DNA from: Cryptomeria japonica
Lineage: Eukaryota; Streptophyta; Pinopsida; Cupressales; Cupressaceae
Length of the DNA: 64,000 bases
Assembly (NCBI RefSeq): GCF_030272615.1
Contig: NC_081409.1
Coordinates: 206,815,190 to 206,879,189, forward strand
Direction of reading: 5' to 3'
In this document: piece after piece, positions 12,364-23,045 of the stretch
How positions within the stretch are numbered: position 1 is the stretch's first letter
Layout of the letters: each line of letters opens with the position of its first letter
The notes under the pieces: generated by a model
Told to the model about the DNA's origin: nothing
Databases searched by the model: none
What the model saw: the letters and a program-made list of their open reading frames with translations, nothing else
Program-made: the position numbers and the translations under genes

Positions 12364-13258
12364 TGTTGGGAAAATGGTGTCTCAACCTTGCATTTACATG
12401 AGGTTACTATTTATAGTAAATTTTCATTTTAGCACGAAATGGTGCAAAATTCTCCCTAAAGCTTCTAGTTGGCTAGATGAGCATGCCGGTAAATTTTCAT
12501 TGCAAGATCATAGCTAGTTCTGAAGATATTAAAGTTTTCGTTTTTGGAGGGTGCAATGAAAGGTTTAAACTTAATTTTGAGGACTTTAGAGGCTCTGAAA
12601 AGTGGGTGTCAACGACGTAGTGGCTTACGAGGTGATAAAGCACTTTGCGAGCTTTCCGACGCTTCAAATAGTTCGTCAATCAAACACACAGTTCACAAGT
12701 TATGGCCTTCAAAAGTTTGGACTCATGAAATAGGACATATAAATTGCATGGGACACATAAATGAGTTGTAAAAGGGAGGAACACGTGTTGATGTGTGTTT
12801 TGACACGTCATAGGGCATCTAGAATGGAGATAAGGTTGGCTCTACTTTATTGAGTGGCTTTAGCCCATGGTTTTGTAATACCGTTTGACAGTTTCTTGTA
12901 TTGTATCTCCTATTTATGAGGTGTGTGAGATAGAGGCTGTGTGTAAGAGTCTTATGGCTATTGAGTTATCTCTGAATCTTTGATTAGTGGTACTCCTGTG
13001 AAGAGCTTGCTCTGCAAGTATATTGTAATCTGTTATTGATTGTTGAATAATATATTGAGCTACTTTTGGAGTGTGGGGTTTTTCTCTCGAAAGGGTTTTC
13101 TCCATGTAAATCACTGTGTTGCTATGTTGCAGTGTGCATGATATTATGTTTATTTATGTTGATTTTTTGTAACTATTGTAACAATCTGTAAAAGTCTTTG
13201 CATTACCCTCCTCTCAAGGTTAGTGTAGGAAGTTGTTCCGCTTCTTAACTTCCTTACA
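12364..13258 (+). repeat. Copia 5' LTR
   Basis: Runs TGTTGGGAAAATGG...CTTCCTTACA, 895 bp. It contains about 140 bp (roughly 12610-12770) missing from the 3' LTR, which accounts for the length difference (895 versus 758 bp). Confidence 0.85.
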
Positions 13259-13260
13259 AG

Positions 13261-13272
13261 TGGTATCAAAGC
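13261..13272 (+). promoter_or_regulatory. Copia primer binding site (initiator-Met tRNA type)
   Basis: TGGTATCAAAGC lies two bases after the 5' LTR. It differs at one base from TGGTATCAGAGC, the complement of the plant initiator-Met tRNA 3' end and the usual copia PBS. Confidence 0.8.
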
Positions 13273-13381
13273 TTGATAACCTTTGGTTTCAGTTGTGGGT
13301 TGTTAGGTTTTTTGAACTAATCCAGATTTGAGTGGGAGCTTGTGCAGAAGACACTTTTTATCTTGTTGCGGGAATTTTCAG

Positions 13382-14140
13382 ATGGCAAATTCGTCGGGGA
13401 GAATAGAGGTGGAGAAATTTAATGGTAATTTTGAGATGTGGAAGCTGAAGATGGAAGATCTGCTAACAGATCGAGATTTGTGGGATGTTGTTGATGCTAA
13501 TGTCTCAAGACCTGAAGATCCTACTGTGTCTGCTCAGTATGATGTTATAGACCGAAAAGCCAAGGGTCTAATCAGATTGTGCTTGGCAGACTCTATTTTG
13601 ATCAACGTCCAGGAAGAGAACTCTACAAGAAGTTATGGACTAAGCTTGGTGAGATGTATCAAGCCAAATCCTTATTACATCAAATTTTCTTGAGGAAAAA
13701 ATTGTATTCCTTGAAGATGGAAGAGGGTGGACGAATTGCAGACCACCTGGAAGCATTTAATATGTTGGTGGCTCAATTGGTATCTGTTGGTGTTAAGATG
13801 GACAAAAAAGAGAAATGTCAAATCTTGCTTTGTTCTTTGCCCGATTCGTGGGATTCTTTTGTTATAGCTATCAGTAGTACTTTTGTTGTTTTGAAGTCTG
13901 AAGATGTGGTGGGTGCCCCACTTGGTGAAGAGATGCTGAGGAAGGTATCCATCAATTCGAAAGAAGCCCTAATTGTTCGTGGAAGACCTAAGGAAAAAGG
14001 CAAGAAGAGAGAAGCGCAATAAGTCCAAATCCAAAGGGAGATCGAAATCTCCTGGAAAGTCCAAAGTCATTTGTTGGAATTACGGTAATTCAGGACACAT
14101 CCGTAAGGACTGCAAAGAAGAAAAGAAGAAAAAGAAGAAA
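13382..14140 (+). pseudogene. Copia gag, frameshifted
   Basis: The start MANSSGRIEVEKFNGNFEMW is the typical copia gag N terminus (UBN2-type, FNG..F..W). The frame changes near 13600, after which the match continues in the frame of 13579-14022 (KLGEMYQAKSLLHQIFLRKK). It changes again near 13980 into a basic stretch and a knuckle CWNYGNSGHIRKDC. In that knuckle the second cysteine of CX2C is tyrosine. The fold would be impaired. Gag binds RNA and forms the particle in which reverse transcription occurs. Confidence 0.85.
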
Positions 14141-14199
14141 TTTGATTTTGATTTTGAATCTGAGAAGGAAGATGGGGATGCATTCATTGCAGCTTTGGC

Positions 14200-14420
14200 T
14201 ACTCATGTAGGTAATGATGCATGGTTAATTGACTCAGGTGCATCTTTTCATATGACTTCCAATGAAGATTGGTTTTCTGAATATGAAGAATTTAATGGAG
14301 GCAAAGTGTACTTGGGTGATGATTCACATTTAGACATTATTGGTCGAGATAAAGTTAGGATCAGGTTTCCTGATGGTAGAATAAAGAGGATTAGTGGTAT
14401 GTTGCATATCCCTGGATAAA
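14200..14420 (+). pseudogene. Copia aspartic protease
   Basis: The active-site motif WLIDSGASFHMT is intact, followed by the copia-typical LGDDSHLDIIGRDKVRI. The frame ends in TAA at MLHIPG, before the GAG-pre-integrase region, which continues in pieces with several stops to about 15060. The protease would cut the Gag-Pol precursor. As sequenced, the polyprotein is interrupted here. Confidence 0.85.
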
Positions 14421-14599
14421 ACAAAATTTATTATCTGTGAGCAAACTGATAGATGCGGGTGTGCAGGTAGTCCTTTTAGATGTAGGATGTAAGATGATTA
14501 AGGATGTTATGGTGATTGCTAAAGGTATCAAGTTTGGCACTTTGTATAAGCTATAGGCATACACTGTTGAGTGTAATAGCACTTTTGTAAAAGGTTAAA

Positions 14600-16220
14600 C
14601 TGTGGATACTTCGTCGAAAAATTTGAGGGTTTCACCTTCAGCGGATGGACATGGCTTTTGGATACCTAAGGGTGCTCTTTCTTCTGAAGCAAAGTTACCT
14701 ACATAAAAGACTATGTTATGGCATTAGAGACGTGGCCACATTGGAGAAATGGGTCCAAGGACATTAAAAAATAAAAACCTTGTTGAAGGTTTGAATGATT
14801 GTAATCTTGACTTCGATTTATGTGAGCATTACATTTATGGAAAACAAAACTGCGTTTAGTTTTACTCGAGTTCTCATAAATCTTGTGGTGTTTTGGATCT
14901 TATTCATTCTAATGTGTTTGGTTCTATAGATGCTCTTTCAATTGGAAAATCCACATACCATGTTTCATTTATTGATGATTTTAGTAGGACATAGGTATAC
15001 TTTCTAAAGAGTAAATCTGAAGTTTTCAGTCGTTTTAAAAAATTTAAAGCAATGGTTGAGTTGTAGACTAGAAAGAAAATTAAATGTTTGAGGACTAATA
15101 ATGATGGTAAATTTTGTTCTAATGATTTTGATAGATTATGTAAAGACCGTGGCACTAATGGACAAAAGACAACTCCATATTCTCCACAGCAAAATGGAGT
15201 TGCAGAAAGAATGAACAAGACACTGATGGAGAAAGCTAAGAGTATGTTTAGTGGTGCTAGTCTAGAACAAAAATTTTGGGTTGAAGTTGTCGCCACTGCT
15301 TGCTACCTAATTAACAAGTCTCCTACATCAGCTCTTGTTGTTAAAACACCTATGGAAGCATGGCCAGGTTACAAGCCTTCATTGAGACATCTTAGATTTT
15401 TTGGTTGCGAGGCATATGCGCATGTGCCAAAGGAGAAGAGAACAAAGTTAGAGAACAAGGCTATGAAATGTATCTTCATCATTTACAGTTATGGTGTGAA
15501 AGGATACAAGCTTTGGGACCCTGTTGCACAAAAGGTAATTCATAGTAGAAGTGCTATTTTTAGAGAAATTAAGTATCCTTCTGTTACATTGCAGCCAGAA
15601 CAGACTAAACAGGAAGATGTGATTCAATTCTCTTCTACACCTAAAAGAGTTGAATCGAGACCACTTGATAGGCAAAAAGTTGATGAGAGCTCATCTAGCT
15701 TTGAATCTTCAGAAGAGGAGGAAGAATCTCCAACTCAGCTTGTTCGAAGGTCTACAAGACATAGACAACCACCTGAAATGTACTCACCTGATGATTGGAG
15801 ATGTATTTTTGCTTTGAATACTAATGGAGATGAACCTAGATCTATAGAAGAGGCATTAGGTATGACTGATGCAGAATCCTGGAAGATTGCTATGGAAGAA
15901 GAAATGGCAGCTTTGAAAAAGAATGATACATGGGATCTTGTACCATTGCCTGAAGGACGGAAGCCTGTTGGTTGCAAATGGGTGTTCAAGAAAAAGATTG
16001 GTTCAGATGGAAGCATTGAGAAGTATAAAGCAAGGTTGGTTGCAAAAGGTTACTCTCAATTTGAGGGTGTTGATTATGGTGAAATATTTTCTCCTGTTGC
16101 AAAAATGACATCCATTAGATTTTTGCTTTCTATTGCTGCTGCTTATGATTTAGAGGTTGAGCAAATGGATGTGAAAATTGCTTTCCTTCATGGTGATTTG
16201 GAGGAGGATATCTATATGAC
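14600..16220 (+). pseudogene. Copia integrase and N-terminal reverse transcriptase
   Basis: From 15088 an open stretch of 378 codons covers the end of the integrase core (GQKTTPYSPQQNGVAERMN, with the catalytic glutamate in NGVAER), the C-terminal integrase region (YKLWDPV..KVIHSRSAIF) and the start of RT (AMEEEMAALKKNDTWDLV, CKWVFKKK, YKARLVAKGYSQFEGVDY, QMDVKIAFLHGDLEEDIYM). Upstream, 14600-15060 holds the integrase zinc-binding part and first catalytic aspartate region, with TAG/TAA codons. The stretch ends at a TAG where the family has CAG (glutamine). Confidence 0.9.
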
Positions 16221-17292
16221 ATAGCCAGAGCACTATGTGGTGAAAGGTAAAAGTAATTTGGTCTGTAAATTGAAGAAATCTTTGTATGGCCTCAAACAAG
16301 GTCCTAGCATGTGGTACCAAAATTTGATACATGTGTTGAGTTTGGGATTTGAGTTTTTTAAATTAGATCACTGTGTTTATTATAAATGTGATGGTGATCA
16401 TTTCTAGTACATTGCATTATATGTTGATGACATGTTATTCATTGGTAAAGGGAAAGGTATGATTTCAAAACTAAAGTCTCAACTTGCTGCTAAATTTGAA
16501 ATGAAAGATCTTGGTGCAGCGAAACACATTCTTAGGATGGAAATTAGAAGAGATAGAGTTAACAGAAAGCTATGACTAGGCTAGAGTAAGTATGTGAATT
16601 CAGTATTACAGAGGTTCAACATGCAGGATTGTAGACTATTATGTGTTCCCTTCACAGTTGGAACGAAATTATCTATTTCAGATTGTCCTACATCCCCATC
16701 AGAGATGGAAGACATGAACAAAGTGCCTTACCAGAGTGCAGTTGGAAATTTGATGTATGCTATGGTCTGTACTAGACCAGACATTACCCAAACAGTGGGA
16801 GTTTTTTCCAGATATATGTCTAATCCTGGTAGAGTTCGTTGGGATGCAATCAAAAGAGCCTTCAAATATTTGAAGGGTTCCTCAGAGTATTATTTGTGTT
16901 ATCATGGTAATTTGGTTGGAGACGTTATTTCCTTTGATATTCATGGTTATGTGGATTCAGACTAGGCAAGTGATATTGATAGCAGAAGATCCATCAATGC
17001 TTATGTGTTTACTTTATTTGGTGGTGCAATTAGTTGGATGAGTAAGCGACGGGATGTGGTTGCTTTGTCCACTATAGAAGCAGAGTATATGGCAGCTACT
17101 CATGCTTGTAAAGAAGCCATTTGGCTTAAAAGACTGTGTTCAGATATTGGAATAAAACAAGGTGCAGTGATAGTTTATTGTGACAGTCAGAGTGCGATCT
17201 CCCTAGCTAAGAACCCGACATTTCATGCTCGACCAAACACATTGATGTTCAATATCATTTTGTCAAAGATATGGTCGAAGATGGAAGGGTGA
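16221..17292 (+). pseudogene. Copia reverse transcriptase C-terminal part and RNase H
   Basis: After the TAG at 16222 the RT continues in frame: KLKKSLYGLKQGPSMWY, the catalytic YVDDMLF (intact), and KFEMKDLGAAKHILRMEI. RNase H follows: PYQSAVGNLMYAMVCTRPDI, then ISWMSKRRDVVALSTIEAEYMAA and VIVYCDSQSAISLAKNPTFHAR, holding the expected acidic residues. Internal stops (near 16407, 16577-16586, 16963) fall mostly where CAG or TGG is expected. The C terminus lies near 17292. Confidence 0.9.
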
Positions 17293-17462
17293 GGTTGGTT
17301 AAGGTAGAGACTTTGATGAATGTTGCATATTCTTTAACTAAGGTTGTGAGCACAGAGAAGTTCAGATGGTGTTCGAAATCTATGGGCCTCATGGCCCCTA
17401 GAAATTAAATTATTGTGTTGATACTCCCTTTGCTCTTGCAAGGTGTTCGACAAGGGGTAGAA

Positions 17463-18220
17463 TGTTGGGAAAATGGTGTCTCAACCTTAAATTGCATGAG
17501 GTTACTATTTATAGTAAGTTTTCAATTGAGCACGAAACGGTGCGAAATTTTCCCTGAAGCTTCTGGTTGGCTAGATGAGCATGCCAGTAAATTTTTGTCA
17601 CAAGATCATAGCTAATTTTGAAGATATTAAACTTTTTGTTTTTGGAGGGTGCGATGAAAGGTTAAAAATTAGTTTTGAGGACTTTAGAGGCTCCGAAATG
17701 CCCTGAAAAGTGGGCATAAATGGCATAGTGGTAAAAGGGAGGAACACGTGTTGATGTGTGTTTTGACACATCATAGGGCATCTAGAATGGAGATAAGGTT
17801 GGCTCTACTTTATTGGGTGGTTTTAGCCAATGGTTTTGTAATATCGTTTGACGGTTTCTTGTATTGTATCTCCTATATATGAGGTGTGTGAGATAGAGGT
17901 TGTGTGTAAGAGTCTTATAGCTATTGAGTTACCTTTGAGTCTCTGATTAGTGGTACCCCTGTGAAGGGCTTGCTCTGCAAGTATATTATAATATGTTATT
18001 GATTGCTGAATAATATATTGAGCTGCTTTTGGAGTGTGGGGAATTCTCCCGAAAGGGTTTTCCCCACGTAAATCACTGTGTTGTTGTGTTGTGGTATACA
18101 TGACATCATGTATAATTCTGTTGAGTTTCTGTAACTGTTGTAACGATCTGTAAAAGTCTTTGCATTACCCTCTTTTCAAGGTTCGTGTAAGAAGTTGTTC
18201 CACTACTTAACTTCCTTACA
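17463..18220 (+). repeat. Copia 3' LTR
   Basis: 758 bp, TGTTGGGAAAATGG...CTTCCTTACA, aligned to the 5' LTR apart from a deletion after CATAAATGGCATAGTGG. Differences between the LTRs are largely transitions. Confidence 0.85.
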
Positions 18221-18225
18221 CAACG

Positions 18226-19240
18226 CTTTGTCTCTTCCTGGTCACTGTTTCCATGTGGTGAAGGAATGTTTGACCTTGTTGACTTTTCTTGCACACCCCC
18301 ATTTTGGCACCCTTCTTCATGCCTAGGCGCTGACTTGCTAAGGTGCAAGAATTTTGGGGGTGAAGGAAAATTCCTCCACACCCCCATTTTAGCGCCCAAC
18401 TCCCACCATGAGCGCCATTTAGATCAACTGCAAGAATTTGGTCTTGGAAGGAAAATTCCTCCAAGACCCTGTTTTGGCGCCCACCCTCCTTTGGATGCAC
18501 TTCTTTGGTGAAGGATTCCTACTTGGCCTCTATCCAAACTTAGCCATTTTTGCACACTTTCCAGATCAGGATGCCATCTTGGATTGAAGTGGATTTTCGT
18601 GCCTTAGGAGATTTTTCAATGCCTTTCCACTTCTGGAGTGAATTCAAACGGCCATTTTTCGACCAACTGCTTACTTTTTCAACCTTTCTGGATTTAGACA
18701 AATATTCAGGAATGCTCAGTCTTCAGTGTCGAGACCCCTACCTGTGAAGATCCTGCCAAAAATAGTAAGTATTTCAAAACATCAAAATTAGGGCAAAATG
18801 GGGCAAGATGACACTTACTAAAAATAGTAAGTTTGATTTTTGGCAAAATAAAAACAATCTGAGAGGTAGTGGAATCCCTAAAAAATAGGAACTTTCTAAA
18901 AATAGAAAATTGCTCAGAATTCGCTCAAATTTCATTGGCGGGTTCCTAAAGGGTCGAGATTCCAATGCAATGTTCAGTTTTTCCAAAACCCTAAAGGAAA
19001 GGCCTCAAATCCAAGTCTGAAGGGCGAAACCCTAAAATGGACAAAACAAGTTCCAAACTTGGCCAAATTTACTCAAACGACTTGCAGACTTGATCAAAAC
19101 TCACCCAAAACACTTGCAAACAGGGGAGACCAAAAAGACTGCTGCGAAACGACCCAAAGAACCACAAACAAAATACCCAAAGGACCTAAAAAGTAGGGGT
19201 CCCCATTTGCAATGGGGTGATGTGTGAAAACGTCACAACA
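18226..19240 (-). repeat. LARD 5' LTR, part right of the copia insertion
   Basis: Continues the alignment with 6612-7719 of the left LTR and ends CGTCACAACA, followed by the TSD AGAGG. Confidence 0.8.
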
Positions 19241-19245
19241 AGAGG

Positions 19246-19690
19246 TAGTGCATCAAAACTACTATTTTTCTATCTGCTACAATGAAACAAGCCTATGCAA
19301 ATTCAATCTCAAAAAAAGCTCCTTAAAAATTTTGTTAGGATTATAGATCAATGATTATAAGCCTTGCAAACTCTCTCAATAAAAGTCTTGTGATATACAC
19401 ACAAAGCAAGCTCACATTTACAAGGAGACCTAACCTAAACATTGAAAGCACCTACATAAGATAATTCCAAGTAAGCATAATCAACTATCATGGTGACCCG
19501 AATTTTACAAGCTCTTGTGGTTTCTATGATGTTAAAACAGATTTTTCAACTACTTAGGTTATAAGTGGGGTAACATATTTTTGGGCAAAGGTGTCAAGGC
19601 ACAATAGTGGGTCAACTTTCTCAAAGTCGGGAGTTTCCTTCAACACAAATATAGTAGTAAGGATCAAAATCTAAGACTTAGAATCGGGGC
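19246..19690. other. Unassigned AT-rich spacer
   Basis: No ORF, repeat or terminal motif was recognised. Part of it may belong to the 3' end of the neighbouring hAT element, whose exact end I could not place. Confidence 0.4.
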
Positions 19691-19928
19691 TCAGCAAAAA
19701 AGAAAACCATAATTTTACCAATAAAAAAGAAATAATGCATTTAGAGAACATAAGAGCCTAATTTGATTATCAATTTGTCAAAATTAAAACATTCTTCAAA
19801 CACTCAATATTTGAAATTTCATCATTCATACTCATAGTTTTGAACTTTCAAATGTATAGTAGCATCAAAAATTTATAAATGTTTACTTATAACGATATGT
19901 AAAAATGAGAAAAACAACCAAATAAAAT

Positions 19929-22500
19929 CTACAGCCCCCTCTTTCCTCTCCTAAAGTAACTCAATTTTTGAGGCCTCAAACTAGAAGGTGCTACGGTATC
20001 TAAATTATGATGAGTTGTTTCTTGATCTTCAAAACTACCTTTGTCCTCCTCCATTGCATCCAATTCTACTTCTATTGCTCCTCTCTCCAATTTTGCAAGA
20101 TCTTCTTTAGTGAGGAGGACATCATCAACATTTTGTTCATTGACAATCCATTCACCATATGCATCAATATCATCCAAGTTGATGGACTCGTGTGAAATGC
20201 CCTCCATCTTTCTAGTTTGAAAGTGAAGGTTGTAATGAACAAAGACAAGATCATTGAGGCATTGTTGCGTCAACCTATTTCTCGTCTTTGTATGAATGTT
20301 TTCAAATAAACTCCAATTGTATTCACACCCAGAAGCACTACATGGCTCAAACAGTACGAATGGCTATCATTTGAAGATTAGGCATGCCAGCACCATAATT
20401 CTCCCACCATAAATCTACAAAAAATCATTTAGAAATATAAGAATTAAGTAAAAAAATATAAGAATCAAGTTTCTCAATTTTTCTTGTATCACTGAACTAA
20501 ATTTTTTACCTCGTTGTTTTTATCTCCTATCAACTACTTGAGCTAAAGAAAAGAGTCTCCCCTTTGCACCCTTGTAGACCTTAAATAGATAAAAATTAGA
20601 ATTAAATCAAATATAGAAAATTACTTATTATGTATGTAAAATGGATGTTTTTGGATAGTCAACATTGCCAAATTCATAAATAAGATATAGCAAATCTCAC
20701 CTCCAACTCATCAAGAACCTCGTCTCTCAAGTCACGATTAGGCACCATCTTATCAATGCATGCAATAATACTTGCAATGACCTCCTCATCAGCCTTAAAT
20801 GTATCAGAGAAGTATAATTTTGGGTTCAAGAAATAGGCTATGGCATGTATCAGCTGGTGGAGTTGGTTTGTCCATCTACGATCAATGATATGCCAAATGA
20901 TTTCATATTTTATCTTGTTTCCACCATAGTAATGTGAAATGGCCTCTTTGGCCCTATCCATGGCCTCATAAATGAAACCCATTAGCAAGCCCTCTCCATC
21001 CACCATATGAAGAACCCTTAACAAACCTTCTATCACCTAAAAAAAATGAAAACAAATTTTAAATTATTACAAAATTAACCCCTTCAAAAAAAAACAGCAA
21101 ATAGATTATCTTGTATGAAATTTATGTTTGTGTTTGTTACTTACCCTAATCAACTCCTTTGCATTTTTGTTGAATGTGTCATCAAAAGCTACAGTTACAA
21201 TCATCTCCGCTTCAACTTTTTTGGAAAATGGAGACTCCAACCAAGCATCAAACAAACATTTGCTTGAGATGAGGAATGGCACCAAGAATGCTACGCAATC
21301 TGAGGAAGTGGCTAGCAAATTATGTCACTCCTAATTGCACAGGTCCTTGCCATTTGTGTGTTTTCTCATCAAAGAAAGGACCCAAGTATGGTTGTAGATA
21401 AATTTGGTAACATTTTTAGCATCTTTAACCACACTTTTCATCCATCCAATCTTCCCAATGTCCTCTAACAACAAGTCCAAGCAATGTGCAGCACAAGGAC
21501 TCCATGAAATTATAGGATGCCTCTCCATAAGCATTTTACCTACGGTTACATACGCAGCTGCATTGTCTGTGATAATTTGGACAGCATTCTCAACACCAAC
21601 CTCCTAAATCACCCTGTCTAATAAATTGCACAAAGTCTCAACATTTTTTATTTCATGGGAAGCATCTATAGACTTTAGTAACACCAATGCACCATTAGAA
21701 GCCAGTAAAAAGTTTAGGAGAGTCTATTCCATCCATATGTCCATCCATCTGATAAAATGTCGCAGCCTTTTCTCCGCCAATATTTCTTTTGTTCATCAAC
21801 CACAAACCGTGTATTTTTTACAGCTTCCTCTAACAATGGCCTACTCAAATCTCTAGTTGTTAGGGTCTTAAACCCCTTGCCTGCAATTGTCAATGCATTC
21901 ACCAAACCTTCCCAATATGGGTTGTTCGCCACATTGAAAGGTAAATTATTGTAGTACCCAAAATTTGTTGTTGCCATCCTAGCTTCATGTTGTTTTTCTT
22001 TATTCCAACCAGTAACTTCAAGTGAAGGTTGTCCTCCTGCAACATTGCGTGGAATAAATTAATTTGGTCTTGACGAAGGAATCTGACTAGCAGTAGAAAA
22101 AGAACCCTTGGGACTCTCACCAAAAGATGAATGTGGTTGACGGATGCTTAGACTTGGGCCACCAAGGGGATCCAATGGCATAGAAGTGGATACATTCTAA
22201 CTCATCACTACTGCAAGTGCTTCCTTTGTCTTTGGCCTTTCTTTTTTTCTCATGTCAAAATTAGCAAGAAGGGCCTTCATCTTTCTAACCATCTCTATAC
22301 TTGATGTAGGAGATATGTCCACATTTTGTCCAAGTATTTTGGCAATGTGGGAATTTAATCTATTAATTGCCCCTATCATCCATTTACCACATTCAATACA
22401 AGTGACCTCACCCTCTTTATTTCCTAGTATCCCATACTTCCATGTAGGGTCTTTTCTACATGGCCTTGACTATGAAGTTGACATTGCTATTTCAACATGA
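19929..22500 (-). pseudogene. hAT/DUF659 transposase with BED-type zinc finger
   Basis: Read leftward from 22500: a BED-finger-like segment (KYGILGNKEGEVTCIECGKW, then NRLNSH), a linker, then DUF659 at 21977-21714 (NPYWEGLVNALTIAGKGFK, ..VDEQKKYWRRKGCDILSDGW). Next comes the core region at 21534-21331 (SWSPCAAHCLDLLLEDIGKI), and near 20380-20200 the C-terminal dimerisation region (SASGCEYNWSLFENIHTKTRNRL). Gaps near 20420-20690 and 21040-21110 may be introns or decay. Stops occur in the linker and core. The family moves by cut-and-paste. This copy is probably inactive. Confidence 0.75.
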
Positions 22501-22864
22501 AAAAATTAAAAAATCAGTAGGATTTTGTAAAAAATCAGCAAAAAAATGATTATCAATCATTTGAAAAAAATAAAAATACTAGGAAATAGATTATGAAGAG
22601 AAATGGAAAAATTTTTGCCAACATTTCTCCTATTTTTCAAGATTTTTCTGATTTTCAATCGAAGAAAACAAAAAAAAAAAGAGAAAATATCACTTACTTT
22701 GCTCTATTTCAATCTCATATCCTCCTCTTCTCCGCTTCTTCCAACCCTATTTCAATGTGCAGGCCTGTTTTGGGAAACAAAGAGCAAAAGAAATGCAAAA
22801 AAAACCAAAAATCATGCTTTAAAACGTTTTTGGCCCGGCCTAGGCATTTTCTGGCAAATTTGAG

Positions 22865-23045
22865 AGTCTTGAGTTAGGACTTGCGAATCTGACTCTAGGA
22901 CTTGCGCAACTCACTCACCAAGACTCAGCGAGTCACAGCTTGGATTCTCCAAGACTTGGCTCGCAAGTCAATGGCGTGTCAACTCGGCGAATCCTAGGAC
23001 TCGTGAGTCCCATGAGTCCCCGCCATGACTCGCAGAATCCTCAAT
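22865..23045. repeat. Subterminal GAGTC/GACTC repeat cluster of the hAT element
   Basis: At least ten ACTCG, GACTC or GAGTC motifs in both orientations within 180 bp. A related cluster (GAGTCCGAGTCCGAGTCC) lies at 4318-4336 in the hAT fragment. Such arrays near hAT ends are known transposase-binding regions. The role here is inferred. Confidence 0.6.

Larger units (their letters stand above)
12364..18220 (+). mobile_element. Ty1/copia LTR retrotransposon nested in the LARD LTR
   Basis: LTRs at 12364-13258 and 17463-18220 flank gag, protease, integrase, RT and RNase H remnants in copia order. The TSD is CAATG (12359-12363) versus CAACG (18221-18225). The uninterrupted LARD LTR at 6600 reads CCAACGC, so the left copy carries a C-to-T change in a CG dinucleotide. 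The PBS (TGGTATCAAAGC, 13261-13272) matches plant initiator-Met tRNA with one change. The 3' purine tract ACAAGGGGTAGAA directly precedes the right LTR. Many nonsense codons make it non-autonomous today. Confidence 0.9.
4619..19240 (-). mobile_element. LARD-like non-autonomous LTR retrotransposon, split by a copia insertion
   Basis: Two long direct repeats (4619-7719 and 10345-19240, the latter holding a 5.9-kb copia insertion) enclose 2625 bp with no recognisable gag or pol. Flanks carry a perfect 5-bp TSD, AGAGG, at 4614-4618 and 19241-19245. Minus orientation is supported by a purine tract GGGTGGGGGCTAGA next to the left LTR and a PBS-like TTGACGCTAGGAGGG next to the right LTR. LTRs over 3 kb with a short non-coding interior match the LARD class of plant elements, which depend on enzymes of other elements. 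The two LTRs differ by several tandem expansions and a 110-bp block, so the insertion is not young. Confidence 0.8.
19690..23045 (-). mobile_element. Decayed hAT-superfamily DNA transposon
   Basis: Contains a transposase remnant (19929-22500) and, at its 5' side (22865-23040), a cluster of GAGTC/GACTC motifs in both orientations, as expected of subterminal transposase-binding arrays. Its 3' flank shares several hundred bases with the fragment at 3934-4400. Exact terminal inverted repeats and the expected 8-bp TSD could not be fixed, so both limits are approximate. Confidence 0.65.
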
